Positions 8,896-18,216 of a stretch of 64,000 nucleotides of DNA are shown here, in pieces; positions within the stretch are counted from its first letter, which is position 1, and each line of letters starts with the position of its first letter. Location: NCBI RefSeq assembly GCF_002245895.1, contig NZ_NPJZ01000001.1:372001-436000 (forward strand). Reading direction: 5' to 3'. The notes beneath the pieces are model-generated. The model was not told where the DNA came from. It did no database searches and was given only the letters and a program-made list of their open reading frames with translations. Both the position numbers and the translations under genes were made by a program. Source of the DNA: Rhodococcus sp. OK302 (GTDB lineage Bacteria > Actinomycetota > Actinomycetes > Mycobacteriales > Mycobacteriaceae).

Positions 8896-11535
8896 ATGAC
8901 GCAGAGCAACACCCGTCGCACAATCGGAAGCCTGGCGGCATTCGCCGTGGCCGCCGGATTCGCAGTCACCATCGGCACCGGAATGGCAGCTGCGGCACCA
9001 GGCGAACTCACCTGGTCCGACCAATACAGCACCTTCACCCGCACCATCGACAACGTCACCCCCACCGGCGACGACACCATCACCGTCACCACCAAGTGGA
9101 CCCGCACCGACGCCAACTGGGAAAAGCTCAATTCGGTGAAGGACTACCACTCGACCTGCCTGGCCTACGTCCCGGGCTCCGCCAAAGTCACCGACAACGC
9201 CGGCGTCCACACCATCGAGCCCTACGTCCAAACCGCCGCAGACTTCACTGCCGTCGACTTCGTCGGCCTCGGCTACCAGCCGACCGCCAAGAAGGGCGTC
9301 GAAACCCCGATCCTGAGCATCCAGTACAAGGTCGGCTACAACTGCGACCGCGACACCACCCTGGCTACCGGCATGTCCTACAGCGGCTCACGCGGACCCG
9401 GCAGCTACCCCACCAAAGGCCCGTCGATCAAGGTCGCCAAGAACACCTCAACCACCGTCTTAGCCACAGTCCCCGCCGGCGTAAAGGTGGACCAAACTGT
9501 GCCGCTGAACGCAACCGTCACCGGCGGCATTGACGGAGACATCGTCGAATTCTACGACGGTACAACCAAACTCGGCCAGGGCACACTGGCCGCCGGCAAG
9601 GCGACGTTCGCCTGGTCGCCGGCACTGGGCGCACACAGCGTGACCGCGAAGTTCCTCGGCACCACCAAAGCCACCGAATCCGTCTCGGCAGCGCAGAACG
9701 TGACCGTATCCCCCGCTGATGTCACCACCACCACCACCGTCTCCGGTGACGCGACCGGTGTCGTCGGCACCAACGTCGCACTGAGCGCGAAGGTTTCACC
9801 CGCTCCCTCACTGGGCGGTACCGTCCAGTTCAAGGACGGCGCTACTAACATCGGTGGCCTCGTCGACCTCGACGCCCACGGCAACGCCGCCACCACGGTG
9901 CCGCTCGCTGCCGGCACCCACGCCATCACCGCAGTGTTCACCGGTGTCGGTGAATACCAGCCCTCGACCTCCACAGCACCGCACAACGTGACGGTCACCC
10001 CCGCCAACGTCGCCACCATCACCACAATCACCGGTGACACCACCGCAGTCACCGACACGGATGCTGTTCTGAACGTGCAGGTTTCACCCGTCCCCACCGG
10101 CGGCACCGTCCAGTTCAAGAACGGCACCACCAACATCGGTAACCCCGTCACCCTCGACGGCCAGGGCAAGGGCACGCTCACCACCAAGTTCGCCACCACC
10201 GGCGCCCAAAGCATCACCGCGGTCTACGAAGGCACCACCGGCTTCCTGACCTCTACCTCGGTCGCGCATAGCGTCGAGGTCTCGGCCCCCGTCGCCACCG
10301 ACCAGGACACCACCACGACCGTGACTGGACCGGCCACCGCAGTCGAAAACACGGATGTCACTCTCGGCGTGCAGGTTTCACCCGTCCCCACCGGCGGCAC
10401 CGTCCAGTTCAAGAACGGCACCACCAACATCGGTAACCCCGTCACCCTCGACGGCCAGGGCAAGGGCACGCTCACCACCAAGTTCGCCACCACCGGCGCC
10501 CAAAGCATCACCGCCGTCTACGAAGGCACCACAGGCTTCCTGACCTCTACCTCGGTCGCGCATAGCGTCGAGGTCTCGGCCCCCGTCGCCACCGACCAGG
10601 ACACCACCACGACCGTGACCGGACCGGCCACCGCAGTCGAAAACACGGATGTCACTCTCGGCGTGCAGGTTTCGCCCGTCCCCACCGGCGGCACCGTCCA
10701 GTTCAAGAACGGCACCACCAACATCGGTAACCCCGTCACCCTCGACGGCCAGGGCAAGGGTTCGATCACTACCAAGTTCGCCACCACCGGCGCCCAAAGC
10801 ATCACCGCGGTCTACGAAGGCACCACCGGCTTCCTGACCTCTACCTCGGTCGCGCATAGCGTCGAGGTCTCGGCCCCCGTCGCCACCGACCAGGACACCA
10901 CCACGACCGTGACCGGACCGGCCACCGCAGTCGAAAACACGGATGTCACTCTCGGCGTGCAGGTTTCACCCGTCCCCACCGGCGGCACCGTCCAGTTCAA
11001 GAACGGCACCACCAACATCGGTAACCCCGTCACCCTCGACGGCCAGGGCAAGGGCACGCTCACTACCAAGTTCGCCACCACCGGCGCCCAAAGCATCACC
11101 GCCGTCTACGAAGGCACCACCGGCTTCCTCACCTCCACCTCCACACCGCACACCATCACCGTGACCGCGACTCCGGCCGAAACCACCACCACGGTCATCA
11201 AGGTTCCGGCCACGGCAACAACAGGAGTCGAAGTAAATCTCGACGCGACCATCTCCCCGGCCTCGACCGGAGGAACCGTCCAGTTCATGGACGGCAACAA
11301 GAAGATCGGTGATCCGGTCGCAGTGGTCAACGGCAAGGCAACGCTCAAGCACATCTTCACGAGCGCCGACACCCACAACATCACCGCGATCTACAGCGAC
11401 GCCACAGGTCAGGCCATCTCGACCTCCGAGATCCGCACGGTCACAGTCACCGACACCCCCGGCGGCGGTAACACAGGCAGCCTCGGTTCGCTGGGGAACA
11501 TCTTCGGATCCCTGGGAAACATCTTCGGATCCTGA
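8896..11535 (+). CDS. Secreted two-Cys N-domain protein with seven Ig-like repeats
   Basis: An 879-aa protein with the family signal peptide, the two-Cys N-terminal domain and seven Ig-like repeats of about 95-98 aa. Three consecutive repeats (QDTTTTVTGPATAVENTD...) are nearly identical and the preceding repeat shares their second half, pointing to recent unit duplication. The last repeat is of the divergent TATTGVEVNLDATISP type that closes several family members. The tail is a doubled SLGNIFGSLGNIFGS. The start at 8896 has AAAGGGA 3 nt upstream. A strong hairpin at 11561-11599 ends the unit. An extracellular fibre or adhesin-like role is inferred from architecture only. Confidence 0.8.
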   Translation: MTQSNTRRTIGSLAAFAVAAGFAVTIGTGMAAAAPGELTWSDQYSTFTRTIDNVTPTGDDTITVTTKWTRTDANWEKLNSVKDYHSTCLAYVPGSAKVTDNAGVHTIEPYVQTAADFTAVDFVGLGYQPTAKKGVETPILSIQYKVGYNCDRDTTLATGMSYSGSRGPGSYPTKGPSIKVAKNTSTTVLATVPAGVKVDQTVPLNATVTGGIDGDIVEFYDGTTKLGQGTLAAGKATFAWSPALGAHSVTAKFLGTTKATESVSAAQNVTVSPADVTTTTTVSGDATGVVGTNVALSAKVSPAPSLGGTVQFKDGATNIGGLVDLDAHGNAATTVPLAAGTHAITAVFTGVGEYQPSTSTAPHNVTVTPANVATITTITGDTTAVTDTDAVLNVQVSPVPTGGTVQFKNGTTNIGNPVTLDGQGKGTLTTKFATTGAQSITAVYEGTTGFLTSTSVAHSVEVSAPVATDQDTTTTVTGPATAVENTDVTLGVQVSPVPTGGTVQFKNGTTNIGNPVTLDGQGKGTLTTKFATTGAQSITAVYEGTTGFLTSTSVAHSVEVSAPVATDQDTTTTVTGPATAVENTDVTLGVQVSPVPTGGTVQFKNGTTNIGNPVTLDGQGKGSITTKFATTGAQSITAVYEGTTGFLTSTSVAHSVEVSAPVATDQDTTTTVTGPATAVENTDVTLGVQVSPVPTGGTVQFKNGTTNIGNPVTLDGQGKGTLTTKFATTGAQSITAVYEGTTGFLTSTSTPHTITVTATPAETTTTVIKVPATATTGVEVNLDATISPASTGGTVQFMDGNKKIGDPVAVVNGKATLKHIFTSADTHNITAIYSDATGQAISTSEIRTVTVTDTPGGGNTGSLGSLGNIFGSLGNIFGS
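10080..11130 (+). repeat. Near-identical 294-bp tandem repeats inside the seven-repeat Ig gene
   Basis: Units begin at 10297, 10591 and 10885 (98 codons each). A partial fourth unit upstream starts near 10080. The period is a multiple of three, so unit gain or loss keeps the frame. Confidence 0.85.
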
Positions 11536-11560
11536 TCCCACGTACCACCTGACGCACTCC

Positions 11561-11599
11561 GGGTGTGGCCCCTGCCGAACATCGGCAGGGGCCACACCC
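11561..11599 (+). terminator. Hairpin terminator
   Basis: An 18-bp perfect stem (GGGTGTGGCCCCTGCCGA) with a 3-nt loop lies 25 nt after the stop codon. It is not followed by a T-run. Confidence 0.7.
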
Positions 11600-11941
11600 G
11601 AATTTGTCGTAAAGCGAATTCATATTCGTTTGTCAGGTAATTCGGGAAGCAAGAATTATTCGGATCCAAAAAATTTCGTTGTCAAGGCAAATGAAATGAA
11701 GCCCAGGAATCATTTCGTGATCACCCTCCCCGTCGCGCAAAGGCTCCACTGACAGGACAGGAACGCAGCTCAGACGGGATTACGGTGCGCTCTGAGCGCG
11801 GTAAATCAGCCCCCGGATCGGGGAAATTACTTCAAATACTTCCGTATCTGACAATTCCCCTGATATCAACGCCGCAATGCGTTACTTTTGTCCGTGTTGT
11901 CAAGTTGGACAAACGTCCGAAACCTTCGATGAGAGGGAAGC
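11600..11941 (+). promoter_or_regulatory. Long upstream region of the 17-repeat Ig gene
   Basis: An AT-richer stretch without a convincing gene. Near its end it keeps the family elements in diverged form: TACTTT at 11883-11888 and a perfect inverted repeat GGAC-AAAC-GTCC at 11907-11918, followed by GAGAGGGA before the ATG at 11942. The upstream part (11600-11840) is not shared with the other copies. Confidence 0.45.
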
Positions 11942-11992
11942 ATGGCCCAGAGCACCGCCCACAAGTTCACAGGATCAGAGGAACGTCCATGA
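11942..11992 (+). CDS. 16-residue leader peptide overlapping the start of the 17-repeat Ig gene
   Basis: ATG at 11942 follows the strong ribosome site GAGAGGGA at family spacing. It encodes MAQSTAHKFTGSEERP. Its TGA (11990-11992) overlaps the ATG of the long gene (11989). The first residues resemble the MTQSNT start of the paralogues, so this looks like the ancestral start codon now reading a short frame that hands ribosomes to the main frame. Translation is inferred from the ribosome site and overlap only. Confidence 0.5.
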   Translation: MAQSTAHKFTGSEERP

Positions 11993-14900
11993 TGTATCGA
12001 GTATCACGACGCGGCGTCGCCGCCGGCGCGGCCACCGCGCTTGCGATAGGCACACTGACCGTCTTCGGCACCAGCGTCGCCGACGCCGCCCCCATCGTGC
12101 GCGACTGGGCCGACGGAAAAACCAGCTTCAACCGCACCATCAGCAACGGCACCCCTGGCGTCGGCGAAACCATCAACGTCACCACCAAATGGCGACGCAC
12201 CGACAACGTCACAGAAACCATCAACTGGGCCACGGATGTGAACCCGCCCTGCCTGACCTATGTCCCCGGCTCCGCCAAGATCAACGGCAACCCGGTCACT
12301 CCCGCAGTCAACCCCAACCGCGGTGGCACACCGCCCTCCGGCACCGTCGCCGTCAGCGGGCTCACCTTGGTCAACGCACCGGGCACCAACAACCCCTCCT
12401 ACAGCGTGGACTACATAGTCGGCGCCAACTGCGCCCTCGGCACCACCTTGCAGACCGGCATGGACTACGGCGGCGACCGCGGCGCCGGCTACTACGGGTT
12501 CGGCGGCCCCAACATCACCGCCGGCAAAGGCAACCCCACCACCACCCTCTCCCCCGTCACCGGCGCCAAGATCGGCCAGTCGACTACCCTAACCGCCAAC
12601 GTCACCGGCGGCGGCAGCGCAACGGGCAACCCCGTCGAGTTCTACGACGGCGCCACCAAGATCGGCCAGGGCAACCTCGGCGCCGCCGGCAACGTCACCA
12701 CCGCCTGGACCCCGACCACTGCGGGCGCGCATGCCCTGACCGCGAGGTTCCTCGGTACGGCGCTCGCGAACCAGTCGGTCTCGGCAGTGCAGAACGTCAC
12801 GGTCACCCCGGCTGACGTCACCACCACAACCACGGTGACCGGCCCGGCCGACGCCGTCGCCGGCACCGATGTCACTCTCGGCGTGCAGGTTTCACCGATT
12901 CCGACCGGCGGAACCGTCCAGTTCAAGGACGGCGGCACCAACATCGGTGGCCCCGTCACCCTCGACGCCCAGGGCAAGGGCTCCCTCACCCAGCAGTTCG
13001 CGACGGGCACCCGCAACATCACCGCGGTCTACGCCGGTTCGGCTCAGTTCCTGACCTCGACGTCGAACCCAAGCAGCATCACGGTGTCCCCGGCCAACGT
13101 CGACACCACCACCACCATCACCGGTGACACCACCGGAACCGTCGGCACCGACGTCACCCTGACCGCACACGTCACCGGCGGCCCCACCGCCGGCGGCGGC
13201 AGCGTCCAGTTCAAGGACGGCGCCACCCTCCTCGGCGCAGCCCTCCCCGTCGGCCCGACCGGCGAGGTCTCCATCACCACCCCGCTCGCTGTCGGCACCC
13301 GCACCATCACCGCCGTCTACTCCGGCGTCGGCGAATACCAGACGTCCACGGGCACACACACAGTCGAGATGTCCCCGGCCAACGTCGACACCACCACCAC
13401 CATCACCGGTGACACCACCGGAACCGTCGGCACCGACGTCACCCTGACCGCACACGTCACCGGCGGCCCCACCGCCGGCGGCGGCAGCGTCCAGTTCAAG
13501 GACGGCGCCACCCTCCTCGGCGCAGCCCTCCCCGTCGGCCCGACCGGCGAGGTCTCCATCACCACCCCGCTCGCTGTCGGCACCCGCACCATCACCGCCG
13601 TCTACTCCGGCGTCGGCGAATACCAGACGTCCACGGGCACACACACAGTCGAGATGTCCCCGGCCAACGTCGACACCACCACCACCATCACCGGTGACAC
13701 CACCGGAACCGTCGGCACCGACGTCACCCTGACCGCACACGTCACCGGCGGCCCCACCGCCGGCGGCGGCAGCGTCCAGTTCAAGGACGGCGCCACCCTC
13801 CTCGGCGCAGCCCTCCCCGTCGGCCCGACCGGCGAGGTCTCCATCACCACCCCGCTCGCTGTCGGCACCCGCAACATCACCGCCGTCTACTCCGGCGTCG
13901 GCGAATACCAGACGTCCACGGGCACACACACAGTCGAGATGTCCCCGGCGAACGTCGCCACCGACACCACGGTCACCGGTGACGCCACCGGCGTCGTCGG
14001 TTCGGATGTGGCACTGAGCGCACATGTTTCACCGGCTCCGGCTCTCGGCGCGAAGGTGCAGTTCAAGGACGGCGCCACCAACATCGGCGGCCTCGTCGAC
14101 CTCGACGCCCAGGGCAACGCCTCCATCACCGCACCGCTGGCGGCCGGCGACCACGCCATCACCGCAGTGTTCGCCGGATTCAACGAGCACCAGGGCTCGA
14201 CCTCGGCCGCGCACAACGTGACGGTCACCCCGGCGAACGTCGCCACCGACACCACGGTCACCGGTGACGCCACCGGCGTCGTCGGTTCGGATGTGGCACT
14301 GAGCGCACATGTTTCACCGGCTCCGGCTCTCGGCGCGAAGGTGCAGTTCAAGGACGGCGCCACCAACATCGGTGGCCTCGTCGACCTCGACGCCCAGGGC
14401 AACGCCTCCATCACCGCACCGCTGGCGGCCGGCGACCACGCCATCACCGCAGTGTTCGCCGGATTCAACGAGCACCAGGGCTCGACCTCGGCCGCGCACA
14501 ACGTGACGGTCACCCCGGCGAACGTCGCCACCGACACCACGGTCACCGGTGACGCCACCGGCGTCGTCGGTTCGGATGTGGCACTGAGCGCACATGTTTC
14601 ACCGGCTCCGGCTCTCGGCGCGAAGGTGCAGTTCAAGGACGGCGCCACCAACATCGGTGGCCTCGTCGACCTCGACGCCCAGGGCAACGCCTCCATCACC
14701 GCACCGCTGGCGGCCGGCGACCACGCCATCACCGCAGTGTTCGCCGGATTCAACGAGCACCAGGGCTCGACCTCGGCCGCGCACAACGTGACGGTCACCC
14801 CGGCGAACGTCGCCACCGACACCACGGTCACCGGTGACGCCACCGGCGTCGTCGGTTCGGATGTGGCACTGAGCGCACATGTTTCACCGGCTCCGGCTCT

Positions 14901-17442
14901 CGGCGCGAAGGTGCAGTTCAAGGACGGCGCCACCAACATCGGTGGCCTCGTCGACCTCGACGCCCAGGGCAACGCCTCCATCACCGCACCGCTGGCGGCC
15001 GGCGACCACGCCATCACCGCAGTGTTCGCCGGATTCAACGAGCACCAGGGCTCGACCTCGGCCGCGCACAACGTGACGGTCACCCCGGCGAACGTCGCCA
15101 CCGACACCACGGTCACCGGTGACGCCACCGGCGTCGTCGGTTCGGATGTGGCACTGAGCGCACATGTTTCACCGGCTCCGGCTCTCGGCGCGAAGGTGCA
15201 GTTCAAGGACGGCGCCACCAACATCGGTGGCCTCGTCGACCTCGACGCCCAGGGCAACGCCTCCATCACCGCACCGCTGGCGGCCGGCGACCACGCCATC
15301 ACCGCAGTGTTCGCCGGATTCAACGAGCACCAGGGCTCGACCTCGGCCGCGCACAACGTGACGGTCACCCCGGCGAACGTCGCCACCAGCATCACCGTCA
15401 CCGGACCGGCAACCGGAACCGTCGGCACCGACGTCACCCTGACCGCCAACGTCACCGACGGCCCCGCCGCCGGCGGCGGCACCGTCCAGTTCAAGGACGG
15501 CGCCACCAACCTCGGCGCAGCCCTCCTAGTCGGCCCGACCGGCGAAGTCACCCTCACCACCCCGCTCGCTGTCGGCACCCGCACCATCACCGCCGCCTAC
15601 TCCGGCGTCGGCGAATACCAGGGCTCGACCTCGATCGCACACACCGTCGAAATGTCCCCGGCCAACATCGACACCAGCATCACCGTCACCGGACCGGCAA
15701 CCGGAACCGTCGGCACCGACGTCACCCTGACCGCCAACGTCACCGACGGCCCCGCCGCCGGCGGCGGCACCGTCCAGTTCAAGGACGGCGCCACCAACCT
15801 CGGCGCAGCCCTCCCAGTCGGCCCGACCGGCGAAGTCACCCTCACCACCCCGCTCGCTGTCGGCACCCGCACCATCACCGCCGCCTACTCCGGCGTCGGC
15901 GAATACCAGGGCTCGACCTCGATCGCACACACCGTCGAAATGTCCCCGGCCAACATCGACACCAGCATCACCGTCACCGGACCGGCAACCGGAACCGTCG
16001 GCACCGACGTCACCCTGACCGCCAACGTCACCGACGGCCCCACCGCCGGCGGCGGCACCGTCCAGTTCAAGGACGGCGCCACCAACCTCGGCGCAGCCCT
16101 CCCAGTCGGCCCGACCGGCGAAGTCACCCTCACCACCCCGCTCGCTGTCGGCACCCGCACCATCACCGCCGCCTACTCCGGCGTCGGCGAATACCAGGGC
16201 TCGACCTCGATCGCACACACCGTCGAAATGTCCCCGGCCAACATCGACACCACCACCACCATCACCGGTGACACCACCGGAACCGTCGGCACCGACGTCA
16301 CCCTGACCGCCAACGTCACCGACGGCCCCACCGCCGGCGGCGGCACCGTCCAGTTCAAGGACGGCGCCACCAACCTCGGCGCAGCCCTCCCAGTCGGCCC
16401 GACCGGCGAAGTCACCCTCACCACCCCGCTCGCTGTCGGCACCCGCACCATCACCGCCGCCTACTCCGGCGTCGGCGAATACCAGGGCTCGACCTCGATC
16501 GCACACACCGTCACGATGTCCCCGGCCAACGTCAACACCACCACCGTCGTGACCGGACCGGCAACCGCCGTCGCAAACGCGGATGTGCTTCTCGAAGCTA
16601 CGGTCTCCCCGACCCCGACCGGCGGCACCGTCCAGTTCAAGAACGGCACCACCGACATCGGCACCCCGGTCACCCTCGGCACCGACGGCAAGGGCACGCT
16701 CACCACGAAGTTCACCACGGCCGGCGGCCAGAGCATCACCGCCGTCTACTCCGGCGCACCCGGCTTCGTAACCTCCACCTCGACGGCACACAACGTGACG
16801 GTCACCGCGGCTAACGTCACCACCACCACAACGGTCACCGGTGACACCACCGGCGTCGTCGGTTCGAATGTCGTACTGCACGCTAATGTTTCACCCGCTC
16901 CGGCCCTCGGAGCCAAGGTGCAGTTCAAGGACGGCACCACCAACCTCGGTGGCCTCGTCGACCTCGACACCCAGGGCAACGCCTCCATCACCGCACCGTT
17001 GGCTGCCGGCAACCACAACATCACCGCCGTGTTCGCCGGTCTCGGTGAGCACCAGGCGTCCACCTCGGTCGCACACAACGTGATGGTCACCCCGCCCAAC
17101 GCCGGCAACACCACCACAGTGACAGCTCCGGCCACCGCAACAACGGGAGTCGAAGTAGAACTGGTCGCGAACGTCTCCGAGGCCTCGGCCGGTGACACCA
17201 TCCAGTTCATGGACGGCGCCAACAAGATCGGTAGTCCGGTCACAGTGGTCAACGGCAAGGCGACGCTCAAGCACACCTTCCAGAGCGCCGGCACCAGCAA
17301 TATCACCGCGGTTCACAGTGACGCCACAGGTGACGTCATCTCAACCTCCGAGATCCGCACGGTCGCAGTCACTGACGCACCCGACACCGGCGGTTCGCTG
17401 GGGAACATCTTCGGATCCTTGGGAAACATCTTCGGATCCTGA
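11989..17442 (+). CDS. Giant secreted two-Cys N-domain protein with 17 Ig-like repeats
   Basis: An 1817-aa secreted protein. A signal peptide (MMYRVSRRGVAAGAATALA, ending near ADAAP) precedes a divergent two-Cys N-domain (PPCLTYVPGSAKI and GANCALG), then 17 Ig-like repeats of 92-97 aa. Three blocks are nearly identical in DNA: three units, five units and four units. The tail is GGSLGNIFGSLGNIFGS. The ATG at 11989 was chosen because the signal peptide begins there and it overlaps the leader-peptide stop; 11992 is also possible. GC-rich repeats create long antisense open frames that are not genes. Length and composition suggest a surface fibre; binding partner unknown. Confidence 0.82.
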   Translation: MMYRVSRRGVAAGAATALAIGTLTVFGTSVADAAPIVRDWADGKTSFNRTISNGTPGVGETINVTTKWRRTDNVTETINWATDVNPPCLTYVPGSAKINGNPVTPAVNPNRGGTPPSGTVAVSGLTLVNAPGTNNPSYSVDYIVGANCALGTTLQTGMDYGGDRGAGYYGFGGPNITAGKGNPTTTLSPVTGAKIGQSTTLTANVTGGGSATGNPVEFYDGATKIGQGNLGAAGNVTTAWTPTTAGAHALTARFLGTALANQSVSAVQNVTVTPADVTTTTTVTGPADAVAGTDVTLGVQVSPIPTGGTVQFKDGGTNIGGPVTLDAQGKGSLTQQFATGTRNITAVYAGSAQFLTSTSNPSSITVSPANVDTTTTITGDTTGTVGTDVTLTAHVTGGPTAGGGSVQFKDGATLLGAALPVGPTGEVSITTPLAVGTRTITAVYSGVGEYQTSTGTHTVEMSPANVDTTTTITGDTTGTVGTDVTLTAHVTGGPTAGGGSVQFKDGATLLGAALPVGPTGEVSITTPLAVGTRTITAVYSGVGEYQTSTGTHTVEMSPANVDTTTTITGDTTGTVGTDVTLTAHVTGGPTAGGGSVQFKDGATLLGAALPVGPTGEVSITTPLAVGTRNITAVYSGVGEYQTSTGTHTVEMSPANVATDTTVTGDATGVVGSDVALSAHVSPAPALGAKVQFKDGATNIGGLVDLDAQGNASITAPLAAGDHAITAVFAGFNEHQGSTSAAHNVTVTPANVATDTTVTGDATGVVGSDVALSAHVSPAPALGAKVQFKDGATNIGGLVDLDAQGNASITAPLAAGDHAITAVFAGFNEHQGSTSAAHNVTVTPANVATDTTVTGDATGVVGSDVALSAHVSPAPALGAKVQFKDGATNIGGLVDLDAQGNASITAPLAAGDHAITAVFAGFNEHQGSTSAAHNVTVTPANVATDTTVTGDATGVVGSDVALSAHVSPAPALGAKVQFKDGATNIGGLVDLDAQGNASITAPLAAGDHAITAVFAGFNEHQGSTSAAHNVTVTPANVATDTTVTGDATGVVGSDVALSAHVSPAPALGAKVQFKDGATNIGGLVDLDAQGNASITAPLAAGDHAITAVFAGFNEHQGSTSAAHNVTVTPANVATSITVTGPATGTVGTDVTLTANVTDGPAAGGGTVQFKDGATNLGAALLVGPTGEVTLTTPLAVGTRTITAAYSGVGEYQGSTSIAHTVEMSPANIDTSITVTGPATGTVGTDVTLTANVTDGPAAGGGTVQFKDGATNLGAALPVGPTGEVTLTTPLAVGTRTITAAYSGVGEYQGSTSIAHTVEMSPANIDTSITVTGPATGTVGTDVTLTANVTDGPTAGGGTVQFKDGATNLGAALPVGPTGEVTLTTPLAVGTRTITAAYSGVGEYQGSTSIAHTVEMSPANIDTTTTITGDTTGTVGTDVTLTANVTDGPTAGGGTVQFKDGATNLGAALPVGPTGEVTLTTPLAVGTRTITAAYSGVGEYQGSTSIAHTVTMSPANVNTTTVVTGPATAVANADVLLEATVSPTPTGGTVQFKNGTTDIGTPVTLGTDGKGTLTTKFTTAGGQSITAVYSGAPGFVTSTSTAHNVTVTAANVTTTTTVTGDTTGVVGSNVVLHANVSPAPALGAKVQFKDGTTNLGGLVDLDTQGNASITAPLAAGNHNITAVFAGLGEHQASTSVAHNVMVTPPNAGNTTTVTAPATATTGVEVELVANVSEASAGDTIQFMDGANKIGSPVTVVNGKATLKHTFQSAGTSNITAVHSDATGDVISTSEIRTVAVTDAPDTGGSLGNIFGSLGNIFGS
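13096..13950 (+). repeat. Three 285-bp tandem repeats (Ig units, block 1)
   Basis: Units begin at 13096, 13381 and 13666. They are almost identical at the DNA level and encode 95-aa Ig-like repeats starting NVDTTTTITGDTTG. Confidence 0.9.
13951..15375 (+). repeat. Five 285-bp tandem repeats (Ig units, block 2)
   Basis: Units begin at 13951, 14236, 14521, 14806 and 15091. They are virtually identical (for example one GGC/GGT difference near 14091), implying very recent expansion or ongoing conversion. Confidence 0.92.
15376..16527 (+). repeat. Four 288-bp tandem repeats (Ig units, block 3)
   Basis: Units begin at 15376, 15664, 15952 and 16240. The fourth has a block-1-like beginning (DTTTTITGDTTG) joined to a block-3 body, a visible recombination mosaic. 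Confidence 0.88.
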
Positions 17443-17480
17443 ATAACTGTCCGCTGAAACTAGCAATACCAGCAACATGA

Positions 17481-17514
17481 GTGTGGCCCCGCCGGAATTC
17501 CGGCGGGGCCACAC
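17481..17514 (+). terminator. Hairpin terminator after the 17-repeat Ig gene
   Basis: A 15-bp perfect stem (GTGTGGCCCCGCCGG) around AATT lies 38 nt past the stop. Same design as the hairpin at 5459-5498. Confidence 0.7.
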
Positions 17515-17621
17515 CCGTATCAACGGACGAGGATTTCTCTGACGGACTTGCCACACTGGACGACGTCAGACCGAGCCGAAGCTCGCTACGGCTTTCATAC
17601 CGGGCGCGATCGAATTGCGGA

Positions 17622-17927
17622 TCAGCCGTGGGCACGTTGATCTGCCCGTGTTACATCTCGAGCTGCACTGATGATCCACCACAGCATCAGTTTTCGGCCC
17701 TGGGTCGGAAAACCGTCCCAGTTGCTTCGAGCTCGCGGGTCTCGGCCCAGCGCCGCCTTCAAGTCAGATGGCTCTTCGTCGAGGATGGTGTTGGTGGAGT
17801 CGATCCAACCAAAGCAGATAGCTTCCTCGACCGACTCGGGGTACGGACACCGTGGTCGGCTAATGGTGTTGTGCGTCAGCCAACTGCGCCACTGTGTCCG
17901 AGTCTGGGCGTGGATGATCGGGTAGTC
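17622..17927 (-). pseudogene. Remnant of a YdeI/OmpD-associated family gene
   Basis: The translation keeps family landmarks: PIIHAQTRTQWRSWL near the expected N-terminus, then SVEEAICFGWIDS. It jumps to the C-terminal section (DLKAALGRDPRARSNWDGF...) without the usual middle segment, and the frame stops at ADQRAHG where the family normally continues. No good start codon or ribosome site precedes it. This is read as an internally deleted, decayed gene. Family recognition is from memory and moderate. The rest of the interval to 18155 shows no gene. Confidence 0.5.
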
Positions 17928-18155
17928 GAACTTCCACGTTGGCGGGTGGGCACAGGCCGGTGGCGCGACTTTGAAGCGGTCATTTATCCTCCGAGCCCAG
18001 AACGAAACGGACACGTGTCTCGATAGACGAGGGACCGCCGTAGGCGCATTACCCGATCCTGCGGCAAGTCACTGCACAGAGGCGAATGCCGAACTGCCAC
18101 TGAAAGTTCGAGCGTCCGCTCTCAGTCTGGATAGCACGCATATCGTGATGACAAA

Positions 18156-18199
18156 GCCGCCCTCAACCCCGCTGCGCTGGCAGCGAGGTTGAGGGCGGC
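18156..18199 (-). terminator. Hairpin terminator of the GH5 gene
   Basis: A stem of about 19 bp (GCCGCCCTCAACC, one mismatch, CGCTG) with a 6-nt loop lies 17 nt beyond the minus-strand stop codon. Confidence 0.65.
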
Positions 18200-18216
18200 A
18201 AGGTGGAGTCGTACTG

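Noticed and set aside
11785..11988. N-terminal extension of the 17-repeat Ig protein to 11785
   Set aside because: The extension precedes the signal peptide and covers the conserved promoter and leader elements.
12892..15590. Long minus-strand open frames opposite the Ig repeats
   Set aside because: They are repetitive mirror translations of GC-rich tandem repeats, lack ribosome sites and repeat with the same period as the plus-strand gene.
13096..16527. Regular repeats considered as a CRISPR array
   Set aside because: Units are 285-288 bp, coding and in frame, with no spacer structure and no cas genes.
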